Part shown: positions 11,950 to 21,193 of the stretch, one piece after another
Position numbering within the stretch: position 1 is the first letter of the stretch
How the letters are laid out: each line of letters opens with the position of its first letter
Assembly (NCBI RefSeq): GCF_003265355.1
Contig: NZ_QFRW01000068.1
Location: 1 to 60,328 of the forward strand
Length of the DNA stretch: 60,328 nt
Direction of reading: 5' to 3'
Origin: Glycomyces dulcitolivorans
Lineage (GTDB): Bacteria; Actinomycetota; Actinomycetes; Mycobacteriales; Micromonosporaceae
The notes under the pieces: generated by a model
Databases searched by the model: none
What the model saw: only the letters and a program-made list of their open reading frames with translations
What the model was told of the DNA's origin: nothing
Program-made: the position numbers and the translations under genes

Positions 11950-13817
11950 ACCAGCGAGTCCTCCCACTGGCGGTGGAGGACGGCGTACTCGCCGCCGCGG
12001 TCGATCAGCTCGTCGGGGCGGCCGTCCTCGATGATGCGGCCGTGCTCCAACACCAGGACCCGGTCGGCGATCTCCACCGTCGAGAGCCGGTGGGCGATGA
12101 TGATCGCCGTCCGGTCGGCCAGGATCGTGCGCAGCGCCCGCTGCACCAGGCGCTCCGACGGGATGTCGAGCGAGCTCGTCGCCTCGTCGAGGATGAGCAC
12201 CCGCGGGTCGGCCAGGAACGCCCGCGCGAACACCACCAGCTGCCGCTGGCCCGCCGACAGGCGCCCGCCCCGCTTGCGCACGTGCGTGTCGTAGCCCTCC
12301 GGCAGCGACTCGATGAACTCGTGCGCCCCGACCACCTTGGCGGCCTCGGTGATCCGCTCCCGGCTCGCGCCGGGCATCCCCAGTTCGATGTTCTCGGCGA
12401 TCGTGCCGTTGAACAGGAAGTTCTCCTGGGTGATCATGACGATGTTCTTGCGCAGCTCGGCCTCGGAGAGGTCGCGCAGGTCCACGCCGTCGAGCCGCAC
12501 CGTGCCCGAACCCGGGTCGTAGAAGCGGCTCACCAGCTTCGCGATCGTGGTCTTCCCCGCGCCGGTCGCCCCGACCAGGGCGAGGGTCTGCCCGCCCGCG
12601 ATCCGCAGATCGAGGCCCGGCAGGACCACCTGGTCCTCCCGGTACTGGAAGTGCACGTCCTCGAAGCGCAGCTCGCCGCGCGGGTTCGCGATCGACTGCG
12701 GCGCTTCGGGCTCGGCCACGTCCACGGTCTCGTCGAGGACGCCCGAGAGCTTCTCCAAAGCCGAGGTCGCCGACTGGAGCACGTTGTAGAACTGCACCAG
12801 CTCGTTGAGCGGGTCGAAGAACCGCTTCATGTACAGCAGGAACGCCGCCAGCACGCCGAGCTCGGTGTTGCCCTGCATGACCTGCCAGCCGCCGAACAGC
12901 AGCACGACCACCGTCGCGAGGTGCCCGATGCCGCGCATCCCGCCGGACATGAACGCGTTCTGCTGGTGGCCCTTGGCCTGCGCGAACCGGTTGTCGGTGT
13001 TCAGCCCCGCGAACAGCTCCCGGTCGCGCGGCTCGCGCCGGTACGCCTGGACCGCGCGGACCCCGCCCATCGACTCCACGAAGTAGACGATCAGCAGCGC
13101 CACGGTCTCGCGGGCCTTGCGGTACGCCAGCGCCGACACCTTGCTGAACCAGCGGCCCAGCAGCAGCATCAGCGGGAACGTCACCAGCGTCGCCGCCGCC
13201 AGCAGCGGGTCGATCACGAGCATCACGATGGTGATGGTGACGACGTTGAGCGCGGCCAGGACCAGGTCGTCCACGCCGTTCTCGGTCATCTCCCGGATCG
13301 ACTCCATGTCGGAGGACTGCCGGGCCGTGACGCGCCCGGACGTGAACCGCTCGTGGAAGGACACCGACAGGTCCTGGAACTTGCGGAACACTCGGTTCCG
13401 CAGCGCGAACAGCATCGCGTTGCCGACCTTCGCCGACTGCGCGATGTACAGCCGCACGCACACGTACTTCAGGACCGACACCAGGGCGAAGACGCCCGCG
13501 ATCCCGACCAGCAGCGTGTAGTCGCCGCGCTCGGAGATCGCCGGGATGGCGTTGTCGATGCCGAACATGACCAGCAGCGGCGTGGCCATGCTGGTGAAGT
13601 TCTGCACCACCAGGATCGCGCACAGAAAGGAAATAGCCCTTCGATGCGGGCGCATCATCCAGCCCAGGAGGCGCCGGCTCTGGAGCCGCAGCTCCTTGAT
13701 CGACTCGGCGTCGTCGGTCTCGGCGCTGGTCCGGTCGGCCTCGGCCGACTCGGCCCGCCCGCGCCACGACGCGTGCTTGTCAGGCTTTTCGATCTCAGTT
13801 TCGGTCGTGATCGTCAC
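11946..13817 (-). CDS. ABC exporter half-transporter (second subunit)
   Basis: A 623-residue type I exporter half: six transmembrane helices (about residues 60-340) fused to an ATPase. The ATPase has Walker A GATGAGKTT, signature LSAGQRQLVVFAR (the usual LSGGQ is altered to LSAGQ), Walker B VLILDEATSSLD and a catalytic-type His in IIAHRLSTV. It overlaps the other half-transporter gene (13814-15619) by four bases, so the pair probably assembles as a heterodimeric exporter of drugs or lipids. The N-terminal tail is long and charged. Substrate unknown. Confidence 0.9.
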   Translation of the reverse strand: MTITTETEIEKPDKHASWRGRAESAEADRTSAETDDAESIKELRLQSRRLLGWMMRPHRRAISFLCAILVVQNFTSMATPLLVMFGIDNAIPAISERGDYTLLVGIAGVFALVSVLKYVCVRLYIAQSAKVGNAMLFALRNRVFRKFQDLSVSFHERFTSGRVTARQSSDMESIREMTENGVDDLVLAALNVVTITIVMLVIDPLLAAATLVTFPLMLLLGRWFSKVSALAYRKARETVALLIVYFVESMGGVRAVQAYRREPRDRELFAGLNTDNRFAQAKGHQQNAFMSGGMRGIGHLATVVVLLFGGWQVMQGNTELGVLAAFLLYMKRFFDPLNELVQFYNVLQSATSALEKLSGVLDETVDVAEPEAPQSIANPRGELRFEDVHFQYREDQVVLPGLDLRIAGGQTLALVGATGAGKTTIAKLVSRFYDPGSGTVRLDGVDLRDLSEAELRKNIVMITQENFLFNGTIAENIELGMPGASRERITEAAKVVGAHEFIESLPEGYDTHVRKRGGRLSAGQRQLVVFARAFLADPRVLILDEATSSLDIPSERLVQRALRTILADRTAIIIAHRLSTVEIADRVLVLEHGRIIEDGRPDELIDRGGEYAVLHRQWEDSLV

Positions 13818-15619
13818 GCCGCCACCTCCTCGGACTCAGCGGAGAGCACCTCGACGTACTCGGGACTGGAGGCCATCAGCTCGGAGTGCGCCCCGAAGGC
13901 CGCGATCCGGCCCTCGTGGAGCAGCGCCACCTTGTCGGCCAACGCGACCGTGGACGGCCGGTGGACCACGACGAGCGCGGTCGTGTCGCGCAGGACCTGC
14001 GCCAGGGCCCGCTCGACGAGCTCCTCGGTGTGGACGTCGAGCGCCGACAGCGGGTCGTCGAGGACGAGCAGGGCCGGGCGGACGACGACGGCGCGGGCGA
14101 GCGCGAGGCGCTGGCGCTGGCCGCCGGACAGGGACAGGCCCTGCTCGCCGATGCGGGTGTCGAGCCCGTACGGCAGGTCGTACACGAACTCGGCCTGGGC
14201 GACCCTGACGGCCTCTTCGAGGTCGCGCTCGTCGGCGTCGGGGCGTCCGAGGGCGAGGTTCTCGCGCACGCTCATCGAGAAGAGCGTGGCCTCCTCGAAC
14301 GCGGTGGTGACGACCGACCGGAGGTTATCCAGCCTGAGGTCGCGGATGTCGGTGCCGTCCAGGAGGATCCGGCCGCCGGTCGGGTCGTTCAGGCGCGAGG
14401 GGAGCGACACGAGCGTGGTCTTGCCCGAGCCGGTCTTGCCCGCGATGGCGACGGTCTCGCCGGGCTGGACCCGCAGGTCGACGCCGCGGAGGATCTCGCG
14501 GGAGTCGTCCTCGAACGCGAAGCGCACGTCCTCGAAGACGAGTTCGCCGCGCACGTCGCCGCGCTCGATCACCTTGGCGTTCGGCCGGTCCCTGATGGCC
14601 GGTTCGGTGTCGAAGACCTCGTAGACGCGGTCGGCGGCGGTCATGGCCTCGTTGCCGTGGGCCATGACCCAGCCGGTGGCCTCGATCGGCCACAGGAGCG
14701 CGAGCTGGAGCATGATGAACGCGGTCAGGTCGCCCACCGACAGCGTGCCGCCGGCGACCATGGTCGCGCCGAGCACGAGGACCCCGCCGACGGCGGCGGT
14801 GGCGATGGCGTCGTAGCCCGACCAGGACCGGGACGCGATCATGCTCTTGAAGATGCTGCGCGAGCGCAGCTCCTCGGCCTCCTTCTCGAAGCGGGCCGCC
14901 ATGAGCGGGCCGCGTCCGAGCGCCTTGATGGCGCGGATGCCGAGCGCCGACTCCTCGGCGGCGCTGGAGACCTCGCCGGACTGGTCCTGCTCGGAGCGCG
15001 CCGCGGGCAGGTACTCGCGGAAGAACTTGCGGCCGATGAGGAACAGCGGGACGGCCGAGGCCGCGACGATGAGGGCCAGGTGCCATTCGATGAACAGCAG
15101 CTGCCCCATGATGATGAGGATCATGCCGGTGGAGGTGATCGCGAAGACCAGGCCGCCGGCGAAGAACCGCCGGATCATGCCGAGGTCGGAGGTGACGCGG
15201 GCGAGGAGCTGCCCGGTCTGCCACCGGTCGTGGAACCCGGTGTGGAGCACCTGGAGGTGCTCGTACAGGGCGCCGCGGATGTCGGCCTCGATGGCCATCG
15301 CGGTGGTGGTCTGGAAGTAGCGCCGCGTCAGCTGGAGGATCGCGTCGGCGGCGCCGAGGACGGCGATGACGGCGACGATCGACCACAGGCCGGCCATGTC
15401 GCCGTGGTGGATCGGCCCGTCGATCGCGCGGCCGACGAGCGGCGGAATCGCGAGGCCGGACACGATGTTGAGGAGCACCATCGTCCACAGCACGCCGAGG
15501 CGGTACCGGTACGGGTACAGGTACTTCTTCATCCGCCAGAGGTTCGTCAGCGCCGACCGACGGTCCGGGGGGAGGTCTGATTCGGGTGTATCTGGAGTTT
15601 TCAACCGCTCTGAGCCCAC
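13814..15619 (-). CDS. ABC exporter half-transporter (first subunit)
   Basis: A 601-residue type I exporter half with an N-terminal membrane domain and C-terminal ATPase. Walker A is GKTGSGKTT, signature LSGGQRQRLALARA, Walker B LLVLDDPLSALD. The residue after the Walker B Asp is Asp rather than Glu, and the switch His lies in VVVHRPSTV. A Walker B Asp for Glu suggests that this half has the degenerate site of an asymmetric heterodimer, while its partner keeps Glu. GTG 15619 is the start. The gene follows a terminator hairpin and so has its own promoter. Confidence 0.9.
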   Translation of the reverse strand: MGSERLKTPDTPESDLPPDRRSALTNLWRMKKYLYPYRYRLGVLWTMVLLNIVSGLAIPPLVGRAIDGPIHHGDMAGLWSIVAVIAVLGAADAILQLTRRYFQTTTAMAIEADIRGALYEHLQVLHTGFHDRWQTGQLLARVTSDLGMIRRFFAGGLVFAITSTGMILIIMGQLLFIEWHLALIVAASAVPLFLIGRKFFREYLPAARSEQDQSGEVSSAAEESALGIRAIKALGRGPLMAARFEKEAEELRSRSIFKSMIASRSWSGYDAIATAAVGGVLVLGATMVAGGTLSVGDLTAFIMLQLALLWPIEATGWVMAHGNEAMTAADRVYEVFDTEPAIRDRPNAKVIERGDVRGELVFEDVRFAFEDDSREILRGVDLRVQPGETVAIAGKTGSGKTTLVSLPSRLNDPTGGRILLDGTDIRDLRLDNLRSVVTTAFEEATLFSMSVRENLALGRPDADERDLEEAVRVAQAEFVYDLPYGLDTRIGEQGLSLSGGQRQRLALARAVVVRPALLVLDDPLSALDVHTEELVERALAQVLRDTTALVVVHRPSTVALADKVALLHEGRIAAFGAHSELMASSPEYVEVLSAESEEVAA

Positions 15620-15707
15620 CGTCTTAAGTTACGAGCGGAGTGTGACATCCGGCAATCGAATTTCACCTGCCGACCGGTAAGTAACACTGCGGTGGGCGAA
15701 CAGAGCC

Positions 15708-15738
15708 ACCGGACCCGTTGCACCGCAACGGGTCCGGT
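15708..15738 (-). terminator. Hairpin terminator after the phosphatase gene
   Basis: ACCGGACCCGTTG and its exact complement form a 13-base stem around a CACCG loop. It lies 55 bases past the phosphatase stop and before the exporter start. There is no T-run, as is common in high-GC terminators. Confidence 0.75.
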
Positions 15739-15792
15739 AACCGCTTCGTCGGCGAGATTTAACATTCGCCCGTCCCAAAGAGCGGGCCGGGA

Positions 15793-16527
15793 CTATTCCA
15801 GCAATTGCGAGCGAAGCGCATCGTCCCGGTCGAAACCGGTCGCCGCCACGTACTCGCGCATGGACCCGAAGCGGGCGTTCATCTCCGCGATCGTCTCCAG
15901 CATCGCCTCGGCCGGCGTCGTCAGGCCGCTCTCGGTCTCCGGCTTGCCGAGGTTCGCGTCGCGCCAGGTGCGCCACCGCGTGATCCCGAAGTTCGACAGC
16001 TCGTACTCGCGGGCGATGTCCGCCTCGCCGACGCCGAGCACCGACAGGAGCGCCGCGGCCACCAGGCCCGTCCGGTCCTTCCCCGCCATGCAGTGGAACA
16101 GGACCGGCTCCCCGGCCGCGATCACGTCGAGCGAGTCGCGGACCGCCAGGTACCCGGCCTCGTACATGCCCGAGTACCGCTGGCGCAGGAACGGCACCAC
16201 GTCGGCGCCCGCCGGGTACTCGCGGCCGATGTTCTCCCACTTGACGTGCAGGAGCTCGAAGTGGTGGAACTCGACGCCGTCGATCTCGGGGAAGCGCCCG
16301 GCGATCTCCCACTCCTCGGCCCGGCGCAGGTCGATCACGTGGCGGACCCCGAGCCGGTTCACGAGCAGGTCGAGGTCGTCCTCGCTCGCCATCCCGAGGT
16401 TGTCGGAGCGGAACACCCGGCCGGTCCTGACCTTCCTGCCGTCCGCGGCGTCCCAGCCGCCGACGTCCCGGAGGTTGAAGACCTTCTCGGCGTCGATGAA
16501 CTGCTGGGGGAGCGTTTCGAGGGTCAT
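15793..16527 (-). CDS. Tyrosine phosphatase-like protein (Y_phosphatase3)
   Basis: A 244-residue protein with the Cys-based phosphatase signature HCMAGKDRTG, in which Cys is the nucleophile and Arg binds phosphate. NLRDVGGW and FRSDNLG at the N-terminus are typical of the actinobacterial tyrosine/serine phosphatase group related to mycobacterial PtpB. It could act on phosphotyrosine, phosphoserine or phosphoinositide; this is not resolvable here. ATG 16527 is preferred because AGGAAGG lies about 8 bases upstream; the frame stays open to 16590. No kinase is adjacent. Confidence 0.85.
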   Translation of the reverse strand: MTLETLPQQFIDAEKVFNLRDVGGWDAADGRKVRTGRVFRSDNLGMASEDDLDLLVNRLGVRHVIDLRRAEEWEIAGRFPEIDGVEFHHFELLHVKWENIGREYPAGADVVPFLRQRYSGMYEAGYLAVRDSLDVIAAGEPVLFHCMAGKDRTGLVAAALLSVLGVGEADIAREYELSNFGITRWRTWRDANLGKPETESGLTTPAEAMLETIAEMNARFGSMREYVAATGFDRDDALRSQLLE

Positions 16528-16686
16528 TCGGCTGCCTTCCTGTCTGGGGGACATGGTCGGTTCGGGCAAAGCGAACGGCGCGGACCGCACCGGTCCACGC
16601 CGTCGTAGCCCTCATCCCATTATCCCGACGAGTCCGTGAACGCCCTCATGCGTCCGAACCGACCCCGGGAGAACGGCGGCCGTCGT

Positions 16687-17904
16687 CTACTTCGCGCCCT
16701 CCGCAATGGCGAGGAACTGCTTCTTCCCCGCGAGCTCGGACTCGGCCTTCTTGATCCGGCCGGCGTTCCCGTCGGCCTTGGCGCGCGCGAGCTTCTCCTC
16801 GGCCTCGGCGACCTGCTGGCGCATCTGGAGCAGCAGCGGGTTCTCGTCGACCGGGACCTTGCGCCACGCCGTGTCGAGCGCGTCGCGGAGCTTGTCCTCG
16901 ACGGTACGCAGGCGCCGCTGGAGCTTCGCCTGGTTCTTGCGCGGGACCGCGCCGATGTCGTGCCACCCGGCCTGGAGCTCGCGGAACGCGTTCTGCGCGG
17001 CCTTCGGGTCGGCCTCGATGTCGAGCGCCTCGGCCTGCTTGAGCAGCTCCTCCTTCGCGGCCTGGTTCGCCTCCAGCTCCGCGTCGCGGGCCGAGAACAC
17101 CTCGGAGCGCGCGTTGAAGAAGACGTCCTGCGCCGCCCGGAACCGCTTCCAGGCCTTCTGCTCGGCGTCCGGCGCCAGCCGCCCGGCGTCCTTCCACTCG
17201 GCCATCAGGCCCTTGAGCGCGTCGGCCGTCGGCCCCCAGTCCTGCGAGGTCGACAGCGCCTCGGCCTGGGCGATCAGCTCTTCCTTCTTCGACCCGATCA
17301 CCTTGCGCTCGGCGTCGAGCTGCGAGAAGTAGGCCCCGCGGTGGCGCGTGAACGTGTCGCGCGCGGCCGAGAAGCGCCGCCACAGCTTCTGATCGGTCTT
17401 CCGGTCGACCCCGTGGATCGCCTTCCACTCCTCGATCATCTCGCTGAAGCGCTGCCCGGACGCCTTCCAGTGGCTGTCGCGGGACGCCAGGTCCTCCGCC
17501 TCGGCCACGAGGGCCTCCTTGGCGGCGACGGCCTCGGCGCGCTCCGACTCCTTCGCGGCCTTGAACTCGCCGAGCTTCTCCTCGGCGTGCTTCGACAGGC
17601 CGTCCAGGCGGGTCGCGAGGCCCTCGACGTCCCCGACGACGGCGGCGGTGTCCAGGCCCTCGCGGAGCTTGCGCAGCTGCGAGGCCGCCTGCTCCACGTC
17701 GGCGGACTCCGAGTTCAGGCGGGCGGCGATGAGATCGACTTCGACCACGAGGTCGGCGTACTTGCGCGCGAAGTGCGCGAGGCCCTCCTCGGTGGAGCCG
17801 GCCTGCCACGAGCCGACCGCGCGCTCGCCGGAGGAGGTCTTCACATAGACCGTGCCGTCGGCGTCGATGCGGCCGAAGCTGGTCCAGTCTCCGAGGTCAC
17901 TCAT
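16687..17904 (-). CDS. DUF349 coiled-coil protein
   Basis: A 405-residue, Ala/Glu/Lys-rich, almost wholly helical protein with several DUF349 repeats. Each repeat shows a W-K..G pattern, for example SHWKASGQRFSEMIEEWKAI and a RRFSAARDTFTRHRGAYF segment. The N-terminal 60 residues (SFGRIDADGTVYVKT) form a small separate domain. It lies between miaB and miaA, as do DUF349 genes in other actinobacteria. Function is unknown; the family is cytoplasmic. GAGATT upstream of ATG 17904 sits at leaderless spacing, but this is weak. Confidence 0.85.
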   Translation of the reverse strand: MSDLGDWTSFGRIDADGTVYVKTSSGERAVGSWQAGSTEEGLAHFARKYADLVVEVDLIAARLNSESADVEQAASQLRKLREGLDTAAVVGDVEGLATRLDGLSKHAEEKLGEFKAAKESERAEAVAAKEALVAEAEDLASRDSHWKASGQRFSEMIEEWKAIHGVDRKTDQKLWRRFSAARDTFTRHRGAYFSQLDAERKVIGSKKEELIAQAEALSTSQDWGPTADALKGLMAEWKDAGRLAPDAEQKAWKRFRAAQDVFFNARSEVFSARDAELEANQAAKEELLKQAEALDIEADPKAAQNAFRELQAGWHDIGAVPRKNQAKLQRRLRTVEDKLRDALDTAWRKVPVDENPLLLQMRQQVAEAEEKLARAKADGNAGRIKKAESELAGKKQFLAIAEGAK

Positions 17905-18019
17905 CGCGGTAATCTCAAATCCTTCACACGAACTTGGGGACGTATTTCCCGTACCTTACGGTGGTCGGCGGGTCGCCGCCAGCCGGGTCGGGGCCGCACG
18001 ATTCGAGGGGGTCATTCAA

Positions 18020-18973
18020 TTGAGGAGCGAAATCGGCGGCACACCCACCCTACAACCGCCGGTGATCGCCGTCGTAGGGCCCACCGCGGCCGGCAAGACC
18101 GCGCTGTCGGTCGCGCTCGCCGAAGCGCTCGACGGCGAGGTGGTCAACGCCGACTCGATGCAGCTCTACCGCGGGATGGACATCGGCACCGCGAAGATCA
18201 CCGCCGAGGAGACCCGCGGCGTCCCCCACCACGTCTTCGACGTCCTCGACGTCACCGAGCCCGCCGACGTCGCCAGCTACCAGCGCCTCGCCCGCGAGGC
18301 GATCGGCGACATCCGAGCCCGCGGCAAGCGACCCGTCCTCGTCGGCGGCTCCGGCCTCTACGTCCAGGCCGCCCTCGACGAGATGGACTTCCCCGGCACC
18401 GACCCCGTCATCCGCGCCCGCCTCGAAGCCGAACTCGAACGCGACGGCTCGGCCGCCCTGTGGGAGCGCCTCAAGGAGCGCGACGCCGAGGCCGCGAAGG
18501 CGATCCTGCCCTCGAACGGCCGCCGCGTCGTGCGCGCCCTCGAAGTCGTGGAGCTCACCGGCTCCTTCACCGCCTCCCTGCCCGAACCCAAGGCCCACAT
18601 CGAGGCCGTCCGCATCGGCGTCGACCTCGACACCCCCGTCCTCGACGAGCGCATCGAGCACCGCGTCCAGACCATGTGGGACGCCGGACTCCTCGCCGAA
18701 GTCCGTGAACTCGAATCACAGGGACTCCGCGGCGGCCGCACCGCCTCACGAGCCCTCGGGTACCAGCAGGTCCTCGCCCACTTCGCGGGGGAGTACGACG
18801 AGTTCGAGGCCTTCCGCCTCACCGTGCAGGGCACGCGGCGCTTCGTACGCCGCCAGCGCTCCTGGTTCAAACGGGACGGCCGCATCGAATGGTTCGATGC
18901 GGCCGATCCTCAGTTGTTCGCGAAGGCGCTCACGCGCGCGGGTTCGGAGCCGTCGTCTCTTTCGGGTCGGTGA
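18020..18973 (+). CDS. miaA: tRNA dimethylallyltransferase MiaA
   Basis: A 317-residue prenyltransferase that adds dimethylallyl to N6 of A37 in tRNAs; the product is the substrate of MiaB. The P-loop GPTAAGKTALSVALAE, NADSMQLYRGMDIGTAK and the GGSGLYVQA segment identify the family. The C-terminal TRRFVRRQRSWF binds the anticodon stem. TTG 18020 is chosen because GAGGGGG lies 8 bases upstream; GTG 18062 directly before the P-loop is the alternative. The 3' end overlaps the converging aldo/keto reductase gene by 44 bases. Confidence 0.95.
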   Translation: MRSEIGGTPTLQPPVIAVVGPTAAGKTALSVALAEALDGEVVNADSMQLYRGMDIGTAKITAEETRGVPHHVFDVLDVTEPADVASYQRLAREAIGDIRARGKRPVLVGGSGLYVQAALDEMDFPGTDPVIRARLEAELERDGSAALWERLKERDAEAAKAILPSNGRRVVRALEVVELTGSFTASLPEPKAHIEAVRIGVDLDTPVLDERIEHRVQTMWDAGLLAEVRELESQGLRGGRTASRALGYQQVLAHFAGEYDEFEAFRLTVQGTRRFVRRQRSWFKRDGRIEWFDAADPQLFAKALTRAGSEPSSLSGR

Positions 18974-19925
18974 CGGCCACCGGCTCCAGCAGCTCGTTGA
19001 TCTTGGCGTAGACCTCGTCGGAGAGCGTCACGCCGACGGCCTTGACGTTCTCGACGACCTGCTCGGGACGGGTCGCGCCGATGATCGCGGCCGAGACGTT
19101 CGGGTTCTTGAGGACCCACGCGAGCGACAGCTGCGCGATGGTCAGGCCCAGGTCCTCGGCGATGGGGCCGAGCTGCTGGACGCGCTCCAGCACGTCGTCC
19201 TTGAGCCAGCCCTCGACGAAGCGCCCGAACTTCGGGTCGGCGCCGCGCGAGCCCGCCGGGGCCGCCTGGCCCGGCATGTACTTGCCGGACAGCACGCCGC
19301 CGGCCAGCGGGGACCACACGATCTGGCCGATGCCCAGCTCCTCGGAGGCCGGGACGACCTCGGCCTCGATGACCCGCCACAGGGCCGAGTACTGGGGCTG
19401 GCTGGAGACGAGCTGGATCTTCAGGTCCTTGGCGAGCTCGGCTCCGGCGCGGATCTGGTCGGCGGTCCACTCGGAGACGCCGATGTAGTGGGCCTTGCCG
19501 GCGTGGACCACGTCGGCGAACGCCTGCATGGTCTCCTCCAGCGGGGTCTCCACGTCCCAGCGGTGGGCCTGGTACAGCTCCACGCGGTCGGTCTGGAGGC
19601 GCGTCAGGGAGTTGTCGATGGACTCCTTGATGTGCTTCGCGGACAGGCCGCGGTCGTTCTTGCCCGGGCCCATCGGCCAGTAGACCTTGGTGAAGATCTC
19701 GATGCCGTCGCGGCGCTGGTCCTTGAGGGCCCGTCCGAGGACCTCTTCAGCGGCGCCCTGCGCGTACACGTCGGCGGTGTCGAAGGTGGTGATCCCGGCG
19801 TCGAGGGCGGCGTTGACGCACGCGACCGCGGCGTCCTCCTCCACCTGCCCGCCGTGGGTGATCCAGTTGCCGTAGACCAGTTCGGAAATTACGAGGCCAG
19901 AGCGGCCGAGATGACGAAACTCCAT
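18930..19925 (-). CDS. Aldo/keto reductase
   Basis: A 331-residue NADPH-dependent AKR of the voltage-gated K+ channel beta-subunit-like class. The catalytic residues are in FDTADVYAQG (Asp, Tyr), FTKVYWP (Lys) and YQAHRWD (His). The cofactor region near the C-terminus reads AAIIGATRPEQV. ATG 19925 begins MEFRHLGRSGLVISEL, the usual family start; TAGGCT lies 8 bases before it. Substrate unknown. The gene ends inside the last 44 bases of miaA on the opposite strand. Confidence 0.9.
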   Translation of the reverse strand: MEFRHLGRSGLVISELVYGNWITHGGQVEEDAAVACVNAALDAGITTFDTADVYAQGAAEEVLGRALKDQRRDGIEIFTKVYWPMGPGKNDRGLSAKHIKESIDNSLTRLQTDRVELYQAHRWDVETPLEETMQAFADVVHAGKAHYIGVSEWTADQIRAGAELAKDLKIQLVSSQPQYSALWRVIEAEVVPASEELGIGQIVWSPLAGGVLSGKYMPGQAAPAGSRGADPKFGRFVEGWLKDDVLERVQQLGPIAEDLGLTIAQLSLAWVLKNPNVSAAIIGATRPEQVVENVKAVGVTLSDEVYAKINELLEPVAVTDPKETTAPNPRA

Positions 19926-19982
19926 GATCCGAAAGCCTACCTGCCGCGCGGCTAGCGGCAAAGGCAACCATGATCACAGCCC

Positions 19983-21062
19983 CTAGAGCGGCCCGTCGTC
20001 GATGGAGACGGCGCCGTCGAGCTGGCGCATGGCCTCGGCCCGGTCGACGCGGGCGGGGACGAGCTCGTTGCCGTCGAAGCCGAGGGCGCCCCACGAGTAG
20101 CCGTCGGTGACCAGGAACCCGGCGGGGTGGACCTCGATGCGCTGGTAGCGCGGGGGGACGACGACGCGGCCGGTCTTGTGGACGGCGAGGACCCGGCCGC
20201 GCTGGGCGGCGATGGCGACGCCGTTGACGAACCCGGTGACGGTGCGGCCGTCGGCGGTGGGGGTCTCCATGGCGCCGTAGAGCATGGGGACGACGACGGT
20301 GCCGTTCTTGTCGATGGCGCCCCAGTCGGCCTGGCAGACGGCGGCGACGCCGCCGCGGAAGTCCCCGGCCTGGCTGAACGCGGCCTGGACGACCGGGCGC
20401 CCGTCGGGGCCGAGGTACCCGTACCGGCCGGTCTGGGGGTCCTGGAACCGGTCGGGGGCGGGGTGCCCGGCGCGTTCGGCCCACCCGCGCGGGGGCGCGC
20501 CGAAGCCGTACTTGGCGGCGTGCTCCTCGATGAGGGACAGGGCGGTCTCGACGATCTGCATGACGAACCCGTGCGGGTTCTGCTCGGAGGCGCGCTGGAC
20601 GTGGATGAGCGATTCGGTGATGCGGCCCTGGGCGATGCACGAGAGCCCGGCGTAGGCGCGGACGGCCCCGGTGAGGGTGCGCGGGAGCTCGCCGGCCTCG
20701 GCGAGCGCGAACAGCTGGTCGGCCTCCTCGTAGCGGCCGCGGACGCGGAGGATCTGTGCGAGGCGGGCGCGGGCGGGGGCCAGGAGCAGGTCGGCGCCGA
20801 CGGCTTCGGCGTACTTGACGGCGGCCGCGGCGTCGACTTCGGCGCCGTCGAAGTCGCCGAGGACGCGGAGGATGACGGCCCGCACGCCGAGGAGCCGCGA
20901 CTGGTCGGCTTCGGCGGCGTGCCGGGACAACCTGAGGGTGGCTTCCTCGCGTATCTGTTGCAGCGCGCCGGTGTCGGCGATGGCGTGGCGCATGGTGGCG
21001 CGATCGAGTGGGCCGAGGGCGCGGAACAGCCCCGCCCGCAAGTCCGCCGCGACATCAACCAC
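19983..21062 (-). CDS. TPR/WG-repeat protein
   Basis: A 359-residue soluble protein. Residues 1-190 are helical with TPR-like pairs (for example RLLGVRAVILRVLGDFDGAEVD). Residues 205-350 contain WG-type beta-repeats: RYGYLGPDGRPVVQAAF, QADWGAIDKNGTVVVP and WGALGFDGNELVPA. WG repeats usually mediate protein or cell-surface contacts; no enzyme motif is visible. GTG 21062 is the longest sensible start. It is separated from the DUF3043 gene by a hairpin. Role unknown. Confidence 0.78.
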   Translation of the reverse strand: MVDVAADLRAGLFRALGPLDRATMRHAIADTGALQQIREEATLRLSRHAAEADQSRLLGVRAVILRVLGDFDGAEVDAAAAVKYAEAVGADLLLAPARARLAQILRVRGRYEEADQLFALAEAGELPRTLTGAVRAYAGLSCIAQGRITESLIHVQRASEQNPHGFVMQIVETALSLIEEHAAKYGFGAPPRGWAERAGHPAPDRFQDPQTGRYGYLGPDGRPVVQAAFSQAGDFRGGVAAVCQADWGAIDKNGTVVVPMLYGAMETPTADGRTVTGFVNGVAIAAQRGRVLAVHKTGRVVVPPRYQRIEVHPAGFLVTDGYSWGALGFDGNELVPARVDRAEAMRQLDGAVSIDDGPL

Positions 21063-21167
21063 GTTGACTACTTTCCGGGGTCAGAGAGGGCTACGTCAGT
21101 TTCGAGGGTAAGCCATCGCGACCGGGGAGGGACAGTCGAGCGACCCCGGGCACGATCGCTTTTCGGA

Positions 21168-21190
21168 GGCGGGGCCGGGCCGGCCCCGCC
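21168..21190 (-). terminator. GC-rich terminator after the DUF3043 gene
   Basis: GGCGGGGCC and GGCCCCGCC pair around a 5-base loop, 3 bases beyond the DUF3043 stop on the minus strand. Confidence 0.6.
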
Positions 21191-21193
21191 CGC

